Source of the DNA: Candidatus Nitrosopolaris rasttigaisensis
GTDB taxonomy: Archaea; Thermoproteota; Nitrososphaeria; Nitrososphaerales; Nitrososphaeraceae
Reading direction: 5' to 3'
NCBI GenBank assembly: GCA_933226995.1
Contig: CAKOFP010000210.1
Location: 1-9,364 of the forward strand
Length of the DNA: 9,364 nucleotides
The translations under genes were made by a program, and so were the position numbers. The stretch's first letter is position 1; each line of letters begins with the position of its first letter. Shown here in pieces: positions 5,617-9,364 of this stretch. The notes beneath the pieces were generated by a model. The model worked only from the letters and a program-made list of their open reading frames with translations. It did not search any database and was not told where the DNA came from.

Positions 5617-6411
5617 ATGCGGAATATGGTAAGTGCAATTCATATCAATTTTGTAGAAATAATACTTGGCAAATTATATGCCCTTTGGCTTAGAGAATTC
5701 AAAGTATTTCTAAGAGAGCGTAGTAGGTTAGTAGCCTCTATCTTCACTCCACTCCTCTGGCTATTTGTTATTGGTTCTGGTTTTGGTTCCGCCGTACATC
5801 CTTCAACTGGAGTAGACTATCAAATGTTCATATTTCCTGGTATAATCAGCATGTCTATAATATTTTCAGCTGTATTTTTTGGGTCATATATAATCTGGGA
5901 CAGAAAGTTTGATTTTCTCAAAAGTGTCATGGTAGCTCCGGTCGGCAGAAATACTATTTTTGTGGGAAAGACACTAGGCGGCATGACTACTTCTCTAGTA
6001 GAAGTAGTAATACTTTTGGCTGTAGGCGCAGCTATCGGAATTCACTTTACTGCACTTTCTTTAGTCCAGACTATTGCAATTGTACTGCTTCTTTCATTTT
6101 CACTAACCTCATTAGGGCTCATTATTGGTAGCTATATCGAAAGCCTAGAGGGTTTTCAATTAATAGTGAGCTTTGTCGTATTTCCACTTTTCTTTTTAAG
6201 TGGAGCTCTTTTTCCCTTAAGGAATCTACCTGGATGGCTCTATGTTTTGACTACCATAGACCCTGCTACTTATGCTGTGGATGCGCTTAGAAATGCCATA
6301 TTAGGAATCCAAAATTATTCGTTCACAGCAGATATTGGTATCTTGTTCGCCTTTACGATTGGGCTTGGAGTATTTGGAGGATATTCTTTTGGAAGAATGA
6401 AGGCCGTTTAA
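5617..6411 (+). CDS. ABC-2 type transporter permease (DrrB-like)
   Basis: This 264-aa protein is full length for the ABC-2 permease family (Pfam ABC2_membrane), the membrane half of exporters for drugs, lipids or polysaccharides. An N-terminal amphipathic helix (LYALWLREFKVFLRERSR, 20-37) leads into six transmembrane segments at about 38-57, 70-94, 119-142, 146-172, 181-201 and 237-258. The ABC-2 signature is clear: FPLFFLSGALFPLRNLPGWL (189-208) followed by IDPATYAVDALR (214-225). Such permeases need a cytoplasmic ATPase, normally encoded next to them; none is in this window on either side. ATG 5617 is the longest start. ATG 5626 is an alternative, and ATTATAAG at 5607-5614 would place transcription start near 5638-5641, so the true start is uncertain. 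Substrate unknown. Confidence 0.9.
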   Translation: MRNMVSAIHINFVEIILGKLYALWLREFKVFLRERSRLVASIFTPLLWLFVIGSGFGSAVHPSTGVDYQMFIFPGIISMSIIFSAVFFGSYIIWDRKFDFLKSVMVAPVGRNTIFVGKTLGGMTTSLVEVVILLAVGAAIGIHFTALSLVQTIAIVLLLSFSLTSLGLIIGSYIESLEGFQLIVSFVVFPLFFLSGALFPLRNLPGWLYVLTTIDPATYAVDALRNAILGIQNYSFTADIGILFAFTIGLGVFGGYSFGRMKAV

Positions 6412-6541
6412 TTAAAGTGCAGGCGACAAAAAGTTCTCCAATATATAGGATACCCTATGTAATAAGACTACATATTCAATTGCGTATAATGTAATGCCAA
6501 AGGTGAAGGATGATCTGTATCAATCACTTGACTCATCGGGA

Positions 6542-6550
6542 TAATATAAT
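6542..6550 (+). promoter_or_regulatory. TATA box ahead of the small broken gene
   Basis: TAATATAAT ends 24 nt before the GTG at 6575, matching the leaderless spacing of the other genes in this window. Confidence 0.45.
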
Positions 6551-6574
6551 ACGCCCGAGTTCGGTTCATAGCAA

Positions 6575-6703
6575 GTGAACAATGACTTTGTAGAAGCATT
6601 TGACGCGGTGGCAAAGGCATTGAGGCAGATACGATATCAAAATGTTCGATCGAAAGTTAATTAGCAGCTTGCAGAAAATTGGCTGAACATATTACTCTAT
6701 TGA
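6575..6703 (+). pseudogene. Small gene interrupted by TAG
   Basis: GTG 6575 opens a helix-like 29-aa peptide, MNNDFVEAFDAVAKALRQIR then YQNVRSKVN, stopped by TAG at 6662-6664. The same frame goes on as QLAENWLNILLY to TGA at 6701-6703, continuing the amphipathic helical character. The whole would be 42 residues. The promoter spacing supports a real transcription unit. A nonsense mutation in a small helical protein is the simplest reading; a genuine 29-aa peptide is the alternative. Its end overlaps by 7 bases the end of the zinc-ribbon-like gene on the other strand. No family recognised. Confidence 0.4.
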
Positions 6704-6825
6704 AGAGGGTATACTCGTTCTTGCCAGCAGTCCAAACAATAATCACCATTTTCTTGAAATATCTCTGCTGGCATATTTTTACGCTGATGACATAGGGTAG
6801 TATTATCATTCCCGCTAGCAACCAT
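6697..6825 (-). CDS. Zinc-ribbon-like miniprotein, 42 aa, with one expected cysteine missing
   Basis: ATG 6825 to TAG 6699-6697. The product contains LCHQRKNMPAEIFQENGDYC followed by LDCWQERVYPLQ. The pair C30-x-x-C33 and the upstream C12-H-Q-R15 are arranged like a four-cysteine zinc ribbon (C-x2-C, about 14 residues, C-x2-C), but the second cysteine reads arginine. The codon is CGT, one transition from the cysteine codon TGT. H13 could substitute as a ligand, or zinc binding may be lost. The layout (knuckle, NMPAEIFQENGDYC turn, CW) recalls very small zinc proteins common in Nitrososphaerales. A TATA box at 6851-6858 ends 25 nt before the ATG, so the gene is probably transcribed leaderless. 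Function unknown; nucleic-acid or protein binding is usual for such ribbons. Confidence 0.55.
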   Translation of the reverse strand: MVASGNDNTTLCHQRKNMPAEIFQENGDYCLDCWQERVYPLQ

Positions 6826-6842
6826 AATATCCTGTCAACTAA

Positions 6843-6953
6843 CTAACGTGCTATAAAATTCAGATTTGGAATGTTTTGACCTAGTGCTACGCATAGTTGA
6901 CCAGCGCTATGAAATCCTATCGATCTCAATAACATCCGAAACATGCCAGACAT
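6843..6953 (-). CDS. Possible small ORF with Shine-Dalgarno-like site (uncertain)
   Basis: ATG 6953 to TAG 6845-6843 gives 36 aa, MSGMFRMLLRSIGFHSAGQL and onward. GGAGGT (6961-6966, minus strand) stands 7 nt before the ATG, the best Shine-Dalgarno match in the window. The frame is also open upstream to 7010 (SSKALFANDFFRKLEVVK), so the ATG may be internal to a decayed longer gene. Its end contains the TATA box of the next gene. No family recognised. Confidence 0.22.
   Translation of the reverse strand: MSGMFRMLLRSIGFHSAGQLCVALGQNIPNLNFIAR
6851..6858 (-). promoter_or_regulatory. TATA box of the zinc-ribbon-like gene
   Basis: TTTTATAG on the minus strand ends 25 nt before the ATG at 6825. Confidence 0.5.
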
Positions 6954-7395
6954 TTTGACTACCTCCAATTTCCTGAAAAAATCATTTGCAAATAGAGCTT
7001 TACTGCTAGGCTACAGGTTATGCATCACATTGACTCTTCGGTTGAAAATGTTGAACTACAAATATATTAGATCATAATTCAGCTAAACTTCGCTAATCTG
7101 ATCAAAAAAGGAATATCTCAATTTATTTTCTCTTATTTTTTCTTTTGTCTTACCTTCTTAATCCGTTTTTTGGCGTGTATCTTGCTCCTTTTATCCTCAG
7201 CAGTGGTGGAGACGTGAATATGCTATATTCAATGCCAAAATGAAAGAAAGTTCATTGATTGGCAATGGGTAGATCATTAGTATCCTTGAGGATATTCCAA
7301 AAGGAAGACGTTGAAGTAGCTAACCCGGAATAAAACAGGAAGGTAACCCAGACTGCGAGGTGTAGTCGCTGATACTTCTCGGCGAGGGATATCTA
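6954..7395. other. Intergenic stretch with imperfect hairpin and T-rich tract
   Basis: No gene is supported here. An imperfect inverted repeat (about 7070-7103: GATCA, AGC, loop TAAACTTC, GCT, TGATC) is followed by a pyrimidine tract (7117-7147, T-rich on the plus strand) that could end a plus-strand transcript. On the minus strand near 7129-7213 a short lysine-rich frame lacking a start codon (EDKRSKIHAKKRIKKVRQKK) is noted but not called. The rest looks featureless. Confidence 0.35.
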
Positions 7396-8661
7396 TTATT
7401 TTATCTTATTGGAAGAAAAAGTATTGCCTAGTGAGCTTCTGTCTGTAAGCATAGCAATTTTAGAGTTCATAATCACATTATCATGAACATTGTTATTAGA
7501 AGCACCAGGCGTAGCATCAATTCCATTTACACTATTTGAAATGGTGTTGTTATAGACTTGATTGTTATGGGATAGAGAAATATGTATCCCATTAATTTCA
7601 TTGTGGATAAAGTTATTTCTGACAATAGAGTTATACGTATTTCTGCTAAGCATTATGCCAGACTTCTCATTATGATATGTTCTATTGTTGTCGAACAAAA
7701 TATTGGAGCAATTTACTGAGCATATTATTCCTTCTTGACCATTATCGTGTGCTAGATTATTTCGGATAATTATATCATGGCTTCCTGTATGTGGATCGAA
7801 TCCGTAATTGAGATTGTGGTGACTTTGATTCTTTTCTATTATCATATTGCCTACCCCACTAAGATACGGACCATACCACAGATTGTGAATATTATTACCT
7901 CTTAGTGTGCTGCCGTCACCTGCATAGTAGTTAATACCCCCAGCGCCAAGACCAGCAAAGGAAGTGTCGAATCCAAGATAAGCAATCTCAGAATTCACAA
8001 TGTTCGTAGTACCAGTAGCTCCAGGTTCTATTCTGAGATATGGCCTAGGGATTGTTGCATTAGAGGTCGTTATTGTGACATAGCTATTGGTCAATGGATT
8101 CCACGACGTGATTTTTACCGAATCGATAGTCAAGCTACCAAATACATGTATGGAATTGACATTGCTACTACCAGAGGCTCCCCTTCGATTATTGTGAATT
8201 CCAGCGGAAGAAGATGAAATTATCTTTAGCCACTTGGTATCTGTAGAATTAATATGGAATTTAGAACCTTTGTCAATTATAAGATTTGCATTCAACAACC
8301 ACGATGTACTACCCATAAATTGTTTGGCCAGCACGTTGTTGTCATGGAGTTTGTTATTGATGTCTGTAAGGCTAGCTGAACTACAACTTATCATGATACT
8401 TCGGGTAGATGAATCATAGGTGATGCAACCAAGCGTATTTGACTGAGCAGCAGAGGGAGTTGGATTGCCGCCTCCCGTAGTAGTCTGAGGATTAAGAGAT
8501 GAAGAAGCTGATTTGTGTTTGATTTGGTTAATGGCACTTATATATTGTATCGTAAGTGGCATGTTATTTGTAGATAAAAACATAGGGAGTAGAAAGGCTA
8601 ATGTAAAGCAGATAGTGATAAGAGTATATATCGAGATAGCAATCGAAAAGTGACCGCACAA
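7396..8661 (-). CDS. Exported right-handed parallel beta-helix protein, AlgG/NosD-like
   Basis: This 421-aa protein starts with a hydrophobic signal/anchor (about residues 7-29), then a Ser/Thr/Gly/Pro linker (51-75), so it is secreted or membrane-tethered. Residues from about 120 on are short N-rich beta-helix coils of the CASH/NosD type, with repeats such as NNxxHN, IRNN, FDNN, VRNN and VYNN. Residues 284-291 read LNYGFDPH, matching the YGxDPH[D] catalytic region of mannuronan C5-epimerases (AlgG), although the residue after DPH is Thr, not Asp. A carbohydrate lyase or epimerase acting on cell-surface glycans is plausible; a binding role is the alternative. Two cysteines (C314, C318) in GIICSVNCSNI could form a disulfide. 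The TTG at 8661 is chosen because the TATA box TTATATATC ends 25 nt upstream and because later starts (M27, M34) would remove the signal. Confidence 0.82.
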   Translation of the reverse strand: MCGHFSIAISIYTLITICFTLAFLLPMFLSTNNMPLTIQYISAINQIKHKSASSSLNPQTTTGGGNPTPSAAQSNTLGCITYDSSTRSIMISCSSASLTDINNKLHDNNVLAKQFMGSTSWLLNANLIIDKGSKFHINSTDTKWLKIISSSSAGIHNNRRGASGSSNVNSIHVFGSLTIDSVKITSWNPLTNSYVTITTSNATIPRPYLRIEPGATGTTNIVNSEIAYLGFDTSFAGLGAGGINYYAGDGSTLRGNNIHNLWYGPYLSGVGNMIIEKNQSHHNLNYGFDPHTGSHDIIIRNNLAHDNGQEGIICSVNCSNILFDNNRTYHNEKSGIMLSRNTYNSIVRNNFIHNEINGIHISLSHNNQVYNNTISNSVNGIDATPGASNNNVHDNVIMNSKIAMLTDRSSLGNTFSSNKIK

Positions 8662-8687
8662 TGGATACTGTAAAACGCCTTCAGTAG

Positions 8688-8696
8688 ATATATAAT
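8688..8696 (-). promoter_or_regulatory. TATA box of the beta-helix gene
   Basis: TTATATATC on the minus strand ends 25 nt before the TTG at 8661. It is identical to the box at 4191-4199, which also serves a TTG-start gene. Confidence 0.6.
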
Positions 8697-9075
8697 CTTT
8701 GAGAAACCGAAGCCGGGTGTCTTCGCGGTTCTAGTATTAGAGGGAAGAATGAGTATAGGAAGTACCAGTGGTTGTGTCAGCATTAGTATTGCGCGAAGTC
8801 CCCTAATTCAATAGATCCTTAGAAACCCGTATCATGTTATCAAATCTGAATAGTAATATTTTCTGAGTCAAACCTTACTCTATTTCCTACGACTCATTTT
8901 CACGTCAAGCCGTGTGTGCCATAATTCTGTATCGCTGTTGTAACACCATCAATGGATACTTTATTAGTCTATTGTGTAACTTTTTTCCTGATGCACTATA
9001 TGTGAGCGAAGAGTAGGAATCGGACTTTAATTAACAATTTTAATATGTCTGGGCCCCTGTTTAGATAGGAAACTG
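8697..9075. other. Divergent intergenic region, no gene seen
   Basis: This stretch separates the promoters of the beta-helix gene (minus) and the last gene (plus). I see only short frames; the minus-strand scrap near 8920-8975 (TNKVSIDGVTTAIQNYGTHG) is protein-like but too short to call. TTAATTAACAATTTTAATAT (9027-9046) is AT-rich and may act as an upstream element. Confidence 0.4.
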
Positions 9076-9120
9076 CATATAAGGTACAGATTATTAAAAA
9101 TGAGTTTATGCCAACAGGGG
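9054..9120. repeat. 8-bp inverted repeat flanking a promoter
   Basis: CCCCTGTT (9054-9061) and AACAGGGG (9113-9120) are perfect inverted copies 51 bases apart. They bracket the TATA box and start codon of the last gene; the right arm lies in codons 2-5. It could be an operator or a weak mRNA-independent coincidence. Confidence 0.3.
9076..9083 (+). promoter_or_regulatory. TATA box of the last gene
   Basis: CATATAAG ends 24 nt before the ATG at 9108, the leaderless spacing. It selects this ATG over the ATG at 9100, which gives only eight codons. Confidence 0.55.
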
Positions 9121-9364
9121 GATTGAATGACATTTTGAAAGCTTTGTTAGATAATAATAACAAGCGTATTTCAAATCAAGAGTTAAAAAGGTTACTCCAG
9201 AAGATTGAAAATGACGCAACAGAAATAGGTCATGCTAAATATGGTTTAGACGAAAAGATTAAGTTTAATATTGAGTATGATAAAGATCCAAATGATAATC
9301 TTATAGGCCGACAAAGCCTAAAGTCACTTGAATGTATCAGACAATCTATCAAGAAAAATTTGGA
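9108..9364 (+). CDS. Unrecognised protein, N-terminal part
   Basis: ATG 9108 opens a frame that stays open to the right edge, giving 85 residues of an incomplete protein. It begins MPTGGLNDILKALLDNNNKR. The visible part is charged and helical (ISNQELKRLLQKIENDATEI, 21-40), then has a short beta-like stretch (KIKFNIEYDKDPNDNLIG, 50-67) and another helix (QSLKSLECIRQSIKKNL, 69-85). There is no signal peptide and no transmembrane segment, so it should be cytoplasmic. I do not recognise a family. Codon use is AT-rich like the other genes, and the promoter at 9076-9083 supports a real start. It diverges from the beta-helix gene across about 410 bases. Confidence 0.7.
   Translation, partial: MPTGGLNDILKALLDNNNKRISNQELKRLLQKIENDATEIGHAKYGLDEKIKFNIEYDKDPNDNLIGRQSLKSLECIRQSIKKNL

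Noticed and set aside
8234..8783. Frames at 8234-8419 (+) and 8598-8783 (-)
   Set aside because: Both overlap the beta-helix gene in other frames; the second also runs through its promoter.
1..9364. tRNA, rRNA, CRISPR arrays, insertion sequences, toxin-antitoxin or defence genes
   Set aside because: No T-arm/anticodon pattern, no spaced repeats, no intact transposase with terminal repeats and no Cas or restriction motifs were seen on either strand.

Overview
The window reads as a piece of an AT-rich archaeal chromosome, most likely an ammonia-oxidising archaeon of the Nitrososphaerales (Nitrososphaera/Nitrosocosmicus type). The signs are archaeal TATA boxes placed 23-26 nt upstream of start codons (leaderless transcripts), a stand-alone Lrp/AsnC ligand-binding domain, very long intergenic stretches and frequent TTG/GTG starts. 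The lineage is an inference; no rRNA or other marker gene is present.

Layout. Positions 1-353 hold the 3' end of a class V aminotransferase (+). A stand-alone RAM-domain protein (442-711, -) and a cyclase/kynurenine-formamidase-like hydrolase (994-1656, +) diverge from a shared promoter region. A gap with small coding-like scraps leads to a four-helix membrane protein (2179-2571, -). Positions 2725-3511 are a graveyard on the minus strand: a MarR-type helix-turn-helix scrap, a frameshifted response regulator, and the C-terminal tail of a histidine kinase that overlapped the regulator's start. A lineage-specific protein with a basic N-terminus and an amphipathic C-terminal helix follows (3547-4164, -), then an ambiguous stretch with small ORFs, then a small winged-helix-like protein whose best start is ACG (4805-5140, -).

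The second half has a complete ABC-2 type permease (5617-6411, +) with no ATPase gene beside it. Next comes a gap of about 985 bp that is not empty: it holds a promoter-bearing small ORF broken by TAG (6575-6703, +) and a promoter-bearing zinc-ribbon-like miniprotein of 42 aa (6697-6825, -) in which one expected cysteine reads as arginine. A secreted or membrane-anchored right-handed parallel beta-helix protein with a DPH motif like that of AlgG C5-epimerases follows (7396-8661, -). The window ends in the 5' part of an unrecognised gene with a clear promoter (9108-9364, +).

The intact genes do not form one operon or pathway; nearly every gene has its own promoter. The main theme is decay: a lost two-component system, several small genes damaged by single changes, and long non-coding spacers. 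I saw no tRNA, rRNA, CRISPR array, insertion sequence or defence system, and no convincing new multi-gene system.
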